Source: Paenibacillus sp. 1001270B_150601_E10 (GTDB lineage: Bacteria; Bacillota; Bacilli; Paenibacillales; Paenibacillaceae). From it: 64,000 nucleotides of DNA. This document shows positions 53,084 through 63,034 of the stretch, in pieces. Positions within the stretch are counted from its first letter, which is position 1, and each line of letters opens with the position of its first letter. Where the stretch lies: contig NZ_JADMOL010000014.1 in assembly GCF_015558675.1 (NCBI RefSeq), positions 1 through 64,000 on the forward strand. The letters are read 5' to 3'. The translations under genes were made by a program, and so were the position numbers. The notes beneath the pieces are model-generated. The model made no database searches. It was given only the letters and a program-made list of their open reading frames with translations, and was not told where the DNA came from.

Positions 53084-55838
53084 GCGTAAAGAAAATAAAA
53101 GAACGCTCGTGCAGTTGAAGCCCCGTTCAGCCATCGAAAACAAACAGGCTTTTATAGAGAGTCATCTTGCAGTGTGGAAGCGACTTGGCTGCAGTCTGCT
53201 CTTGTTTGGCTTGTTTACCGAGTGGCTGCATCCTTTGGCCGAGCTCCAAGGATATACTGATCTTCAACAGCTCTATCCATTGTCTCTTACGATCTTGAGC
53301 AGCCTCTTGATCGGCGTATGGGTCCAATCGGCCTTTTGGAGAAATGGCTTAAAGCTTGGTGTCGTCTTGTTTATGACGATTTGGGTGTTTGGCAATGTGG
53401 CTGTAGATTGGCCGGAGAGGCTCGGAGTAATATCCTTTCTTCACACGAATCTTGAGATTCTGCTTCAAGGAAGCTCTCGATTCGTGCTTGCTGTCGAGCA
53501 GGACCTCCGTCATGTTATTCAGGGAATAACGGAGGGAGAGTGGCTGCTTGCAAGCGGGGAAGTCCGTACATTCCTGCTGCTCGCTGTAGTGATGGTGCTT
53601 GCATCGCTGGTCCAGTCTTTAATGCTTGCGAATCACAGTGTGCTGCTCTTTTGTGCAGCAACGGGGATTTACCTGCTTTTCTTGCAGGCGGCAATAGGCA
53701 TTGATACCTCTATAGGCCTTGTTCGAGCTGTAGCGTGGAGCGCTGCATTGGTGGCTTGGGTTCGTATGTTATCGGTAAGTGAGCAGGATGATCATCTTGC
53801 GCAGAGGGCTTGGCCGACTCGCTGGTGGCTGTTAACAATCGGAACGAGTGCTGCCATTATTGTGCTGTTTGCAGGCTGGAATCAGCTGTACAGCTGGGAG
53901 AAGCCGCGAACTTGGCCTGAGATGAACGCATGGATCGAGGAGCGTCTAACCGGCGCAGCACCTTCCCGCTCTTCGAGCAGCACTATCGAACAAGCGCTGG
54001 CTTTTCAGCAGCCGCAGGCCGAGCTTGCGAAGCAATCCGCCACAATCGGCAAGACGGGATACGGAGAGAATGATGAACAGCTTGGAGCTCCGCTGGCGGA
54101 GGATCATCGTATTTTGTTTACGGCTGTATCCCCAGAGCCTACGTATTGGAAGCTGGAAGTAAAGAGTGATTATACGGGTAAAGGCTGGGCCTCGCCGGAG
54201 CAGCCTGCAGAGTGGGTCCATGCCGCGGGATCGTTGCTTACAAAGAATGAACAAAGTGGTGAGGACGAGCAGTTACAGGGCTGGTCATCTCCATTCACGC
54301 AATCGATCGCGATTCCCCGTTATGACGGGCAATTTCCGCTTGCTTTTGGAGGCAGACCCGAACGTTTGACGGACTGGGAAGACAATGAGGAGCTGCCAGA
54401 TTCGTTACGGTTGAAATACGAGGCAGCATATGAACGTTACCGTCTAGCAGAGAACCCATTGTATGCAGGGGATGATGATACATTCACTTACTCGTATCAA
54501 ACGAGAACTTGGAATGGGAAGAGTCTACCATCAAATGGTGATGCCGGTGAGGCTTCTACACGCAATTTGGCCGTTCCCAAGGAGCTCTTGCAGACCTATA
54601 CGGCTTTGCCAGACTCGCTTCCAGATCGGGTTAGGACACTGACAAAGGACATTACGGCGAATGCAGCATCAACCTTAGATAAAGCATCCGCGATACAGGC
54701 TTTCCTGCAGCAGAACTATGCTTATACGAAGGTCGAGACGCGAGTGCCTAGAGCGGAAGCAGACTTTGTCGATGCGTTCTTGTTTGAGCAGAAGCAGGGC
54801 TATTGCGTTCACTTCTCCACCGCGATGGCGGTCATGTTAAGAACGCAAGGTATTCCGACGCGCTGGGTCAAAGGATTCGCGCCAGGCGAGAGCAGCGCTC
54901 CCGGCCAATATACGATTCGCGCATCCGATGCTCATGCTTGGGTGGAGGTCTATGAGCCCAGCATGGGGTGGATTCCATTTGAGGCGACACCTGCTTCTGG
55001 TGTAGGTTCCACACGGTCTTTATCCCAATCGGCTGAGGGAGCTTCATCAGAAGCCAGCGGCATCCTGAATGAGAAAGGCGGGCAGCAACAGCTGCTGGAA
55101 GGGGCAGATGTGGTTCAGCCGTCTTCAAGTGAAGCGCCTAAGCAAGAAGTTGAAGCAAGGAAGCTAGAGGAGCTGAACGTCCATCCTCTTTCGAAAAATG
55201 GAGGGATGACAACCATGTTAAGACAATGGGGGCAGGAAACGATTCAAAAGCTTCAACAGACGGGGACGCGTGTCTACGAATACGCGATTTCGCTGGCTGA
55301 CCAATGGAGTAAGGAACGGGAGTGGCTTTCAGCCTATTCGGAATGGCAGCAGATTCTCGAAATAATCGGGTTAGGAGAGGCTAGAGGGCAATCTCTGAAT
55401 ATGGCTCAAGCCTATCCTTTGCATTTGATTCTGCTTACAGCAGCCGTCTTGCTTCTTCTCATGATCGTCATTATCGTTTTGCATCGCTGGGTACGTCGAA
55501 AGCTGCCATTTTGGCGGATGAACCGCCTCATCCATGCGCAGAAGCATCACTATGAGCAGGGGCGGGTACAGCAGATGGGAGAGTTGGCGTGGAGACTTAT
55601 TGAGCGCAAATATGGATCGCGGCCTCGCTATATGACGCTGGAAGAGTACTCGCGTCAGTTGTCTGATGCTGGACTAACGAAGGAGCAGTCGCTTGCTTTA
55701 CAGCAGTTTGCGGAGGACTGCCAGATGCTCCTTTTTGCAAGACATCAAGGGGATCGCATCGTTCGCAAGCGTTTCTTGGACGGCTGTCTCCGTGTGTTAA
55801 GCTGGGCAAAGAGCAAGGACCACAAGCTTTCGCATTAA
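53061..55838 (+). CDS. TgpA-like membrane transglutaminase
   Basis: The 925-aa product has an N-terminal multi-helix membrane domain (residues 35-275), an extracytoplasmic transglutaminase core with Cys in KQGYCVHFSTAMAVML (about 582), His in ASDAHAWVEVY (about 624) and Glu in WIPFEATPA where Asp is usual, then one membrane helix (ILLTAAVLLLLMIVIIVLHR) and a DUF4129-like cytoplasmic tail (RLIERKYGSRPRYMTLEEYS). AAGGAGG precedes ATG. Third gene of the moxR-DUF58-tgpA operon. Confidence 0.92.
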   Translation: MSLHLESKRKENKRTLVQLKPRSAIENKQAFIESHLAVWKRLGCSLLLFGLFTEWLHPLAELQGYTDLQQLYPLSLTILSSLLIGVWVQSAFWRNGLKLGVVLFMTIWVFGNVAVDWPERLGVISFLHTNLEILLQGSSRFVLAVEQDLRHVIQGITEGEWLLASGEVRTFLLLAVVMVLASLVQSLMLANHSVLLFCAATGIYLLFLQAAIGIDTSIGLVRAVAWSAALVAWVRMLSVSEQDDHLAQRAWPTRWWLLTIGTSAAIIVLFAGWNQLYSWEKPRTWPEMNAWIEERLTGAAPSRSSSSTIEQALAFQQPQAELAKQSATIGKTGYGENDEQLGAPLAEDHRILFTAVSPEPTYWKLEVKSDYTGKGWASPEQPAEWVHAAGSLLTKNEQSGEDEQLQGWSSPFTQSIAIPRYDGQFPLAFGGRPERLTDWEDNEELPDSLRLKYEAAYERYRLAENPLYAGDDDTFTYSYQTRTWNGKSLPSNGDAGEASTRNLAVPKELLQTYTALPDSLPDRVRTLTKDITANAASTLDKASAIQAFLQQNYAYTKVETRVPRAEADFVDAFLFEQKQGYCVHFSTAMAVMLRTQGIPTRWVKGFAPGESSAPGQYTIRASDAHAWVEVYEPSMGWIPFEATPASGVGSTRSLSQSAEGASSEASGILNEKGGQQQLLEGADVVQPSSSEAPKQEVEARKLEELNVHPLSKNGGMTTMLRQWGQETIQKLQQTGTRVYEYAISLADQWSKEREWLSAYSEWQQILEIIGLGEARGQSLNMAQAYPLHLILLTAAVLLLLMIVIIVLHRWVRRKLPFWRMNRLIHAQKHHYEQGRVQQMGELAWRLIERKYGSRPRYMTLEEYSRQLSDAGLTKEQSLALQQFAEDCQMLLFARHQGDRIVRKRFLDGCLRVLSWAKSKDHKLSH

Positions 55839-55888
55839 AGGCTCATGTTGGCACGTCAATACATGCAAGTTCCTGGCTCACGATAAAA

Positions 55889-55921
55889 AGGCTCCCCTCA
55901 AGAATAAGGAGGGGAGCTTAT
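55889..55921. terminator. Terminator after tgpA
   Basis: GCTCCCCTC (55891-55899) pairs with GAGGGGAGC (55909-55917); the A5 before gives a T-run on the minus strand, so it suits either direction. From 55922 to 56189 the sequence is AT-rich with no gene seen. Confidence 0.65.
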
Positions 55922-56189
55922 AATGTTAGAGGGAGCTTGGTGAGACCTGCCTTTATTATTCTAATCACGCCATGCAAGCACATGAGGACTTTTTTTAAGT
56001 TGAGGCTAGAGTGAAACAGACTTGGGAGGGCGGTTAAGAAGTATGAGCGTTTTATTTTGTATTCTAGTCTCCTTATGCTTACAGAAATAGGCGCATTCTA
56101 GTCAAAACATGTTCTCTTTATCTCACCTACTAGTTTTTTATAATCTTTTATAATCTCTGTTCCGAACGGTGCCTAGCTTCAATTAAGAT

Positions 56190-57131
56190 CTATTTGACTT
56201 GCTTAAGAATGCTATTGATAGCGTTAATGACGATATCCGGACGATAAAGATTGATTTCATGAGCAGAGTCTTTCGTGAGAATGAATCTGCCCTTCGTAGA
56301 TTGTTTAGCTAGCTGTGCTTGGAGCTCGTGCCAGCGGGAATCTACACCGGCGTCAATATATTTCAGCGCTTCTAAATCTTCTTCAGGAGAATAAGGCATA
56401 ATTTGCTTCTGAGCAGATAGAACAACGAGTGGAAGCTTCTTCAATGAAGATCTGAATGAAAAAGCTTGGTTGGTTGAAGCACGCACATCATCGAAACTGC
56501 CCAGACCCATTTGTTCTGCAGCATTAAAAGCTGGAATGTATTCATTAACTACGTAGTCATGATCGAAGTAAGGAAGAAGAATATCCTTTTCATAAGTATC
56601 CACAGTACCATCTACACTTACAATGCCAGCGACTTCGTCAGGGTATAGTCCCTGGAATACACGAACATAATTGCCGCCCATGGAATGACCCACTAGAATA
56701 TATGGCTTAGGAACCTTTAATTGTTCCAATACGTTATGAAGCTCTGTTGCGATTCCAATCGCATCTCGTTTAGAATCTTTAGGTGTTGGATCACTCTTTC
56801 CTAAAGAAGAACGATCATAAGAAACCGTAAGGGTTTGCTGGGCAATAACGGGCTGCACATAGCGCCAAGCCGTTGAATCCTGTCCAAACCCCGCCTCAAA
56901 AACAACAGTAGGTCTATTTTTATAGGTTTCACCTTGGATGTTGGCATATATTTTATGCGTTCCAAGATCAGTGTATGTTTCTACTAATTTGATCGGAGCG
57001 GGTGGTTTCACAATATTTGGATTATTTACTTCAGGATAATCATCAAATGGATTTGTAGCGGCAAATGTTGATGTTGTGAAAGAAATAATAGAGATCATAG
57101 CTGCTAAAAGAAAAGCAAGCGGTTTCTTCAT
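56190..57131 (-). CDS. Secreted alpha/beta hydrolase
   Basis: The 313-aa product has a clear Sec signal peptide (KKPLAFLLAAMISIISFTTS, then TFAA cleavage region). The hydrolase core shows FEAGFGQDSTAW (oxyanion), VGHSMGGNY (nucleophile Ser) and DSAHEINLY (His). It is an extracellular esterase or related enzyme of unknown substrate. Single gene. The 392 bp before it (57132-57523) contain only the terminator of the neighbouring regulator gene. Confidence 0.85.
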   Translation of the reverse strand: MKKPLAFLLAAMISIISFTTSTFAATNPFDDYPEVNNPNIVKPPAPIKLVETYTDLGTHKIYANIQGETYKNRPTVVFEAGFGQDSTAWRYVQPVIAQQTLTVSYDRSSLGKSDPTPKDSKRDAIGIATELHNVLEQLKVPKPYILVGHSMGGNYVRVFQGLYPDEVAGIVSVDGTVDTYEKDILLPYFDHDYVVNEYIPAFNAAEQMGLGSFDDVRASTNQAFSFRSSLKKLPLVVLSAQKQIMPYSPEEDLEALKYIDAGVDSRWHELQAQLAKQSTKGRFILTKDSAHEINLYRPDIVINAINSILKQVK

Positions 57132-57442
57132 GTTGTGGATAACCTCCGAATAAGTTAATTAGAACTTGTTCGGCAGAGCTATAAAAGATTGTTCAACTCG
57201 CCCCCTCAATGCGAATAACAATAAAGCAGATATCCTAGACCACCCTACCCTGTGTTTGATGCTGATCTACAAATAAATAGGCGACTAGAATATGCCTCCT
57301 CATACAGGCAACCTATTAATTTGGAATAACTAGTCAGACATCTAACAATCAATGCCCTCAATCATTATCCCAAAATTTTACTCTGTTGGCAAGATTAATA
57401 AAGAGGAACTAATGACGATATCGTGTATAGGCTCAAAATAAA

Positions 57443-57494
57443 AAAACGATTAATGGATTCTAACAGAACGTAGCTAGAGTCATAATCGTTTTTT
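57443..57494. terminator. Terminator between hydrolase and LacI genes
   Basis: AACGATTA (57445-57452) pairs with TAATCGTT (57483-57490) with A-rich and T-rich flanks; it serves the minus-strand LacI gene ending at 57524. Confidence 0.7.
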
Positions 57495-57523
57495 AGGTAT
57501 ATGAGATGTACATATTGCTGGCT

Positions 57524-58525
57524 CTACGGATTAGCTGGAACAGGTCCTACCGTTGAACGTGCAATGAATTGACACGGTAGTTCATGTTTCTCAACATCCG
57601 CGTTCCCATGCAAACGATATTGACGATAAAAGGTGTCAAAGGCCGTCGCACCGGCTTCGTAGCTTGCATAGTCAAAGGTTGAGAGCTCAAGCACCTTTGA
57701 GATCGGTATATTATCGAAACCAATCACAGATAGGTCAGCCGGCACCTCTAAGCCTTGCTTCCTCGCTTCAATAACAATGCCGCACGCGGCTTGATCTCCT
57801 GCTACGAGCAGCGCTGTTGGCCGTTCTGGCAGCTTCATGATCGACCGCAGCACCTCGGCACCTTGATCGAATTGATAGCAGTGGAAGAAGCAATATTCGG
57901 ACCGGACGGTTTCCCCGGCGGACTCCAGTGCTTCTTCGTATGCGGCAAGACGCTTTTTGCTATTGTAGCTGTTCGGTCTGCCAAGGCAATAGCCAATACG
58001 GCGGTGTCCCTGTTCGATCAGGATGTTCATCGCTTCTAATGTACTCGCGTAAAAATTTGCATACACCGAAGATAAACGCTTCGATTCGTTATACTCACAT
58101 ACGACGATAGGGCCATATGGAGCATAGGATTCAAACAGCTTCCATTCTCCCTGCTTCGAGCAAACAATAATGCCGTCGACCAGCTTGTCTCGAAGCATCT
58201 GCAAAGCTCGTTCTTCCTCTTTGACGTCATAATTCGTCTGGCACAGCACAATATCATAATGCTGCTTAAGCGCGCGGGCAGAGATGCCTTCCAGCATGCC
58301 GGAATAATAGGGATGATTTGTGAAAGGAAGCAGGACACCGATCATGCGAGTCGCGCCAGTTGCCAGATTAACGGCATTGCGGTTAGGTGTATATTGCAGC
58401 TGATTAATCGCCTTCATTACGGCTTCTCGCTTATCAGCGGTTACATACGGATGATTATTCAGCACACGCGATACGGTGGATACCGATACGCCAGCAAGTT
58501 TCGCAATTTCTCGAATGTTCGCCAT
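57524..58525 (-). CDS. LacI-family transcriptional regulator
   Basis: The 333-aa product has the LacI HTH ANIREIAKLAGVSVSTVSRV plus hinge NRNAVNLATGATRM, and a periplasmic-binding-like effector domain (IGVLLPFTNHPYYSG, RRIGYCLGRPN, LSVIGFDNIPISKVLELSTF). AAAGGAAAGGA lies before the ATG. Its targets are not adjacent in an obvious sugar operon; the divergent gene is a HAD phosphatase. Confidence 0.9.
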   Translation of the reverse strand: MANIREIAKLAGVSVSTVSRVLNNHPYVTADKREAVMKAINQLQYTPNRNAVNLATGATRMIGVLLPFTNHPYYSGMLEGISARALKQHYDIVLCQTNYDVKEEERALQMLRDKLVDGIIVCSKQGEWKLFESYAPYGPIVVCEYNESKRLSSVYANFYASTLEAMNILIEQGHRRIGYCLGRPNSYNSKKRLAAYEEALESAGETVRSEYCFFHCYQFDQGAEVLRSIMKLPERPTALLVAGDQAACGIVIEARKQGLEVPADLSVIGFDNIPISKVLELSTFDYASYEAGATAFDTFYRQYRLHGNADVEKHELPCQFIARSTVGPVPANP

Positions 58526-58845
58526 AGGATTCCTTTCCTTTGCCCATCACGAAGATGCTTTCCGACCTGTAGAAAAGTTCTGCTCTGAAGCAGTTCTTCG
58601 TACTGCAAGATATGATGCTGAATCTTTATTTTACCCTACAACATTCCATCCGTAAAAGTGGTTGACCTGAAATGCGTTTCATAGTTTATCCTTACATTAG
58701 CAGGTCGATCTGCTGTACGGGGCTGCTGCTTCGGCGTTACCGGTTTGGGCGTTACGGAGCCCGCCCCTTGTCAGCTATGGATAGGAAGCCATACCATAAA
58801 GAGAGAGAACAGCAGCATCAAGAATAAAAAAGGGAGAGTGTGAAG
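58526..58845 (+). other. Intergenic region with GC-rich structured element
   Basis: The divergent gap holds a GC-rich stretch at 58716-58766 that contains GGCGTTAC twice and can pair GGGGC with GCCCC around it. A TTGACC hexamer at about 58660 could be a -35. No known riboswitch class is recognised. Confidence 0.4.
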
Positions 58846-59631
58846 ATGGCGATTCGTACTGTGTTTTTTGATATCGACGGAACGTTGTTAGACGAACAGA
58901 AGCAGATTCCTGAATCTGCAAAGCAGGCGGTTAGACTATTGCAGGAATCGGGAGTCGAGACCGTCATCGCAACCGGAAGACCTCCTGTGAACTTTGAATG
59001 GATTCGCGAGGAGCTTGGCATTCATTCCTATGTGAGTCTAAACGGAAACTATGTGGTGCGCGCGGGCGAGCTTATTTTTGATAACCCGATCCCAGCAGAA
59101 CTCGTGAAGTCCTTCAAGGAAACAACGATGAAGAACGGACATGGTCTTGGACTCGTGTCCCATGATCAATATCGACTTACACTGCTCACGCATGAGGCAG
59201 AAAGCTGTCTTGGCAATCATGGATTAACGGTGCCAACCGTAACGCCTTCCTTTGATGAGGAGCATGCGATTTATCAATGTTTACTGTTTACAGATGAGGA
59301 GACGGGACGCGATTATGAACAGCAGTTCCCTAAGCTTCATGTCATGCATTGGGACGAGTTAGCTGCAGATGTACAGCTTCGAGGTTCATCGAAGGCGCTT
59401 GGCATCGAGCATTATTTGCAGGCTGCCGGAGTGAAGCGGGAAGAAAGCATGGCATTTGGCGATGGCATCAACGATCTTGAGATGCTTCAGTTCGTAGGCA
59501 CAGGCATTGCAATGGGCAATGCAGGGGATGCGCTGAAGGCGGTAGCGGATAAAGTCACACTAAAGGTAAGCGAAGACGGCATTGCCGTTGCACTGCATGA
59601 ATTAGGGTTAATTCAGCTGCAAGTATCGTGA
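58846..59631 (+). CDS. HAD-superfamily Cof-type phosphatase
   Basis: 261 aa from ATG 58846 (AGGGAG, spacing 9; the GTG at 58840 is also in frame). Motif I FFDIDGTLLDE, motif II VIATGRPP, motif III Lys in RGSSKALGIEH and motif IV AFGDGINDLEML with a C2B cap. Family members dephosphorylate sugar phosphates, FMN or pyridoxal phosphate. Single gene, ending at a bidirectional terminator. Confidence 0.9.
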   Translation: MAIRTVFFDIDGTLLDEQKQIPESAKQAVRLLQESGVETVIATGRPPVNFEWIREELGIHSYVSLNGNYVVRAGELIFDNPIPAELVKSFKETTMKNGHGLGLVSHDQYRLTLLTHEAESCLGNHGLTVPTVTPSFDEEHAIYQCLLFTDEETGRDYEQQFPKLHVMHWDELAADVQLRGSSKALGIEHYLQAAGVKREESMAFGDGINDLEMLQFVGTGIAMGNAGDALKAVADKVTLKVSEDGIAVALHELGLIQLQVS

Positions 59632-59690
59632 GCAGAGATTTATAGTGTGGTGGTGCGACAAACGTAATAGGTAAGTGGCGCTATTATAGC

Positions 59691-59725
59691 AAAAAAGGCG
59701 GACCATGAAAGGTCCGCCTTTATTA
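59691..59725. terminator. Bidirectional terminator
   Basis: GGCGGACC (59697-59704) pairs with GGTCCGCC (59711-59718), A6 on the left and TTTATT on the right. Confidence 0.85.
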
Positions 59726-59828
59726 TTCCCGGATGAAACATGTCCAAGTTAAAAAAGAAAAGGCTGTTATCCTTCGCTCAATTTGGAACGGGTGGAACAA
59801 TCAGGTGTCACAACAGCCTTAGCTTCTA

Positions 59829-61550
59829 TTATTCGTTATTCGCCTCAATAAACGCATCGATTCGCGCGAGGACATCATCACTTACAGCCTCAAGCTTCGC
59901 TTGTGCGTCAGCATGCGATTCGCCTTGTACTGCGAAGTACATCTTGATCTTCGGCTCTGTCCCGGATGGGCGAAGGCAGAACCAGCTTCCATCTGCGAGA
60001 TGGAATTTCAGGACATTCTCCTTCGGCAGGTCATATAGGCCAAGGCTAAAGTCTTCTACCTTTGTCATTTCAACACCGCATACTTCGGTAGGCGCTTCTT
60101 TACGCCAAGATTCCATGATGCTTGCGATAAGCTGTACGCCCTTCATGCCTTTCAAGGTGCGAGTGGCAAGCTTCTCTGCAAAGTAGCCGTAGGTATGGTA
60201 CAGCTCTTGAAGGACCTCATACAGCGATTTGCCCTGCGATTTATAATACGCACCAGCTTCACTGATTAGCATGGCGGCAATTACCGCGTCCTTATCACGC
60301 GCATACATGCCTGCTAGATAGCCGTAGCTCTCCTCATAGCCGAAGATGAACTGATGAGAGCCTGTTTTCTGGAACTCCGTCATTTTTTCCCCGATATACT
60401 TAAAGCCAGTCAGTGTGTTGAATACGGTCATGCCATAAGACTTCGCAATTGCTGCCCCCATCTCGCTCGTTACAATCGTCTTCACAACCGCTCCATTAGA
60501 AGGTAGGGTACCTTTGTTTTGCATGGATTCGAGCAAATAATGCACCATGATCGCGCCGGATTGATTCCCGCTCAGGACGAAGTATTCGCCTTGATCATTC
60601 TTGATGACGGCCCCCATACGGTCAGCGTCTGGGTCGGTACCGATAATAAGATCAGCATTCCAATCCTTGGCTTGATGGATCGCGATCTCAAAGGCAGCAT
60701 GCTCCTCAGGATTCGGAGATTGCACCGTAGAGAAGTTCGCATCTGGCTTCTCCTGCTCCGGAACAACATGCACCTTATGGAAGCCGATGCGGTCAAGCAC
60801 AGCGCGAACCGGCATGTTGCCTGTGCCGTGAAGCGGGGTGTACACAATGCGGTAGTTACTGCTCTCCGCCTTAATCACTTCTGGATGCTGGCTGACTGCG
60901 GCAACCGCATCAATGTACGCCTTATCAAGCTCTTCGCCAAGCCATACAAGCAGGCCATCTCTCTCCGCCTGCTCGCGGCTTAGCTTTTTTACACCCTCAA
61001 AAGATTGTACGGCGCGAATCGCTTCAATCACGCGAGAAGCGGTCTCAGGGGTAATTTGCCCGCCATCTCCGCCATAAACCTTATACCCGTTGTACTCAGG
61101 AGGATTATGGCTTGCTGTAATCACAATTCCCGCATCCGCTTTCAAATAGCGTACTGCAAAGGAAAGCTCAGGGGTTGGACGAAGCGATTCAAACACATAT
61201 GCGCGAACGCCATTTCCCGCAAGCACAAGCGCTGTCTCCAACGCAAATTCAGGAGAGAAGTGGCGTGAGTCGTAGGCGATGGCGACGGATGGCTCCTGGT
61301 GAGCTGCTGTAAGCGTCGCTGCTAATCCTTGCGTAGCTTTGCCTAAGGTGTATACGTTGATTCGGTTTGTCCCATATCCGATAACTCCGCGAAGTCCCCC
61401 TGTTCCGAATTCCAGCTCTTTATAGAAGCGATCTGTCATTTCGTCCTCTTGATTGCCAATGCTGCGAAGCTCTTCTTTTGCCTCTTCGCTGATTACGGGG
61501 CTATTCAGCCATGTCTGATAGGCCTCATAAGCTTGTTGTTGTACCGTCAT
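59829..61550 (-). CDS. pgcA: Phosphoglucomutase / phospho-sugar mutase PgcA
   Basis: 573 aa from ATG 61550 (GGAGGAG just upstream). It interconverts glucose-1-P and glucose-6-P, feeding UDP-glucose and wall polymer synthesis. Seen: catalytic Ser loop ITASHNPPEYNGYK, Mg2+ loop GTDPDADRMG, sugar loop GYEESYGYL and phosphate loop RPSGTEPKIKMY. Length and motifs fit Bacillus PgcA. A LacI regulator gene lies 48 bp upstream on the same strand and may be co-transcribed. Confidence 0.94.
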   Translation of the reverse strand: MTVQQQAYEAYQTWLNSPVISEEAKEELRSIGNQEDEMTDRFYKELEFGTGGLRGVIGYGTNRINVYTLGKATQGLAATLTAAHQEPSVAIAYDSRHFSPEFALETALVLAGNGVRAYVFESLRPTPELSFAVRYLKADAGIVITASHNPPEYNGYKVYGGDGGQITPETASRVIEAIRAVQSFEGVKKLSREQAERDGLLVWLGEELDKAYIDAVAAVSQHPEVIKAESSNYRIVYTPLHGTGNMPVRAVLDRIGFHKVHVVPEQEKPDANFSTVQSPNPEEHAAFEIAIHQAKDWNADLIIGTDPDADRMGAVIKNDQGEYFVLSGNQSGAIMVHYLLESMQNKGTLPSNGAVVKTIVTSEMGAAIAKSYGMTVFNTLTGFKYIGEKMTEFQKTGSHQFIFGYEESYGYLAGMYARDKDAVIAAMLISEAGAYYKSQGKSLYEVLQELYHTYGYFAEKLATRTLKGMKGVQLIASIMESWRKEAPTEVCGVEMTKVEDFSLGLYDLPKENVLKFHLADGSWFCLRPSGTEPKIKMYFAVQGESHADAQAKLEAVSDDVLARIDAFIEANNE

Positions 61551-61598
61551 TTTGGTCTCCTCCAGTCCCAATCCTCTATATATGAATCTATACTACAC

Positions 61599-62642
61599 TC
61601 ATGGCTGATCTTGCCTTAAGTCCCTTGGCGGCGCGGTGGAATCCCGTTCAATCAAGGTGGTAGGCAGCAGCAGTTCGGTAAAAGGAGCTTCAGGATTCTC
61701 CATTCTCCAGAACAGCTGTTCAACCGCCTTCACGCCATACGTCTCTAGATCAACGGACATCGTCGTGGTAGCCGGTGTTGCAATCTGAGACAGCTGGCCA
61801 TTATCAAAGCTCACGACGCTGACATCATGAGGAACCTGATAGCCTAACAGATTAAGCGTGGAAATGGCAAGAAAGCCAAGGCCGTCGTTGACGCAGAACC
61901 AAGCAGTCGGCTGTTCGCTTAGGCCGCTCATCTTCTGCATAATGTCTTCCTGCTGCTCTAGGGCATCGTGAATAATCCATCCCGGATTCACGTCAAGCTC
62001 CAGTTCGTAATGAGCAAGATTAAAGCCCTCAAGCCGCTCATAGTAGCTAGGCGAGAAATTAATATTCCCGATGAACCCGATGCGGCGATGACCAAGCTTG
62101 TACAAATACTGAACGACATGATAGGCGCTGAAACGATTGTTGGTCAAAATGCAGTCTGCATGAACATCCGGATGATGATGATCGATCAGGACCGCGGGAA
62201 TGCCGGCCTCAATGAGCGTGTTCATATAAGGAGTGCTCAGATGAGACAGAATGAGAATGCCGTCTACCGTTTTATTTTGAATAAAAGGAGGGAGCGCAAG
62301 CTCGTCCTTCATCTCTTGTGATATCGATTGAATAAGCAGGTGTTTGCCGCGCTTGCTTGCTTCCTTCTCGATCGTCAAATAGATCTCGCCAAAGAAGTTT
62401 CTCTTCGAGAAAGCAAAGTCAGTAGCAATAAGGGCAATATTGCCTGTTTGCATGCTATCGGCTGTTGCTTTTCGCCGCTTGCCGCGAAGATAGGTATATC
62501 CCATCTGCTCGGCTGCCTCCAAGACGAGCTTCCTTGTCTCTTCGCTGACGCCATCCTTGCCGGATAGGGCCTGAGAGACGGAATTCTTCGACAGCTGCAA
62601 GCGATCTGCAATATCCTGCATCGTTATTTTAGGCTTCGTCAA
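61599..62642 (-). CDS. LacI-family regulator of the adjacent sugar transporter
   Basis: The 347-aa product begins with the HTH KITMQDIADRLQLSKNSVSQ and ALSGKDG, then an effector domain (NIALIATDFAFSKRNFFGEI, RRIGFIGNINF, VSVVSFDNGQLSQIATP). TTG 62642 is the listed start; an ATG at 62621 is also in frame but would cut the HTH. Two identical palindromes in the divergent gap fit a LacI-type operator, so it probably represses the binding-protein operon at 63035 and itself. Confidence 0.9.
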   Translation of the reverse strand: MTKPKITMQDIADRLQLSKNSVSQALSGKDGVSEETRKLVLEAAEQMGYTYLRGKRRKATADSMQTGNIALIATDFAFSKRNFFGEIYLTIEKEASKRGKHLLIQSISQEMKDELALPPFIQNKTVDGILILSHLSTPYMNTLIEAGIPAVLIDHHHPDVHADCILTNNRFSAYHVVQYLYKLGHRRIGFIGNINFSPSYYERLEGFNLAHYELELDVNPGWIIHDALEQQEDIMQKMSGLSEQPTAWFCVNDGLGFLAISTLNLLGYQVPHDVSVVSFDNGQLSQIATPATTTMSVDLETYGVKAVEQLFWRMENPEAPFTELLLPTTLIERDSTAPPRDLRQDQP

Positions 62643-62786
62643 AATGATACGTTCCTTTCCAAATGCGAAAATTTAGAAAAAGGTTTATCCATAGTATGTC
62701 GCATAAATCCAAGGTTGCTAACCTCATACTATATTAGAAATTATGCCAGAAAACACAAAATTACAAAATAGACATTACAAAATTAA

Positions 62787-62800
62787 TTGTAACGTTACAA
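62787..62800. promoter_or_regulatory. LacI-type operator 1
   Basis: TTGTAACGTTACAA, a perfect 14-bp palindrome with the central CG typical of LacI/GalR operators, 145 bp from the regulator start. Two ATTACAAAAT copies lie next to it (62760-62769, 62774-62783). Confidence 0.75.
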
Positions 62801-62891
62801 AGATCATTAGTAAAGTGACTTTAAAATGATTCACATATTGTGACGATATCGAGAATTGAATGACAAAACGAAAAATTGGCGTTTATTGTCG

Positions 62892-62972
62892 TTGACAAAC
62901 CGTTGTATATATTCGATAATGTGAAACAGCGCTTACAATAATCTTAAGTAATTATATTTTGTAACGTTACAA
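62892..62972 (+). promoter_or_regulatory. Binding-protein promoter with cre-like site and operator 2
   Basis: TTGACA (62892-62897), 17 bp, GATAAT (62915-62920). AAACAGCGCTTACA at 62924-62937 matches the CcpA cre pattern except its first two bases. Operator 2 at 62959-62972 is identical to operator 1 and lies downstream of the start point, so repressor bound there would block transcription. Confidence 0.75.
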
Positions 62973-63034
62973 ACATTAAAGTAATGTTTAAATTAAGTTG
63001 AAGGCATTTTGCAATTAGGGAGGCTATATCAACA

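Noticed and set aside
58716-58766. Guanidine-II (mini-ykkC) riboswitch
   Set aside because: The GGGC...GCCC hairpin contains ACGG, but not as the required four-base loops of two paired hairpins.
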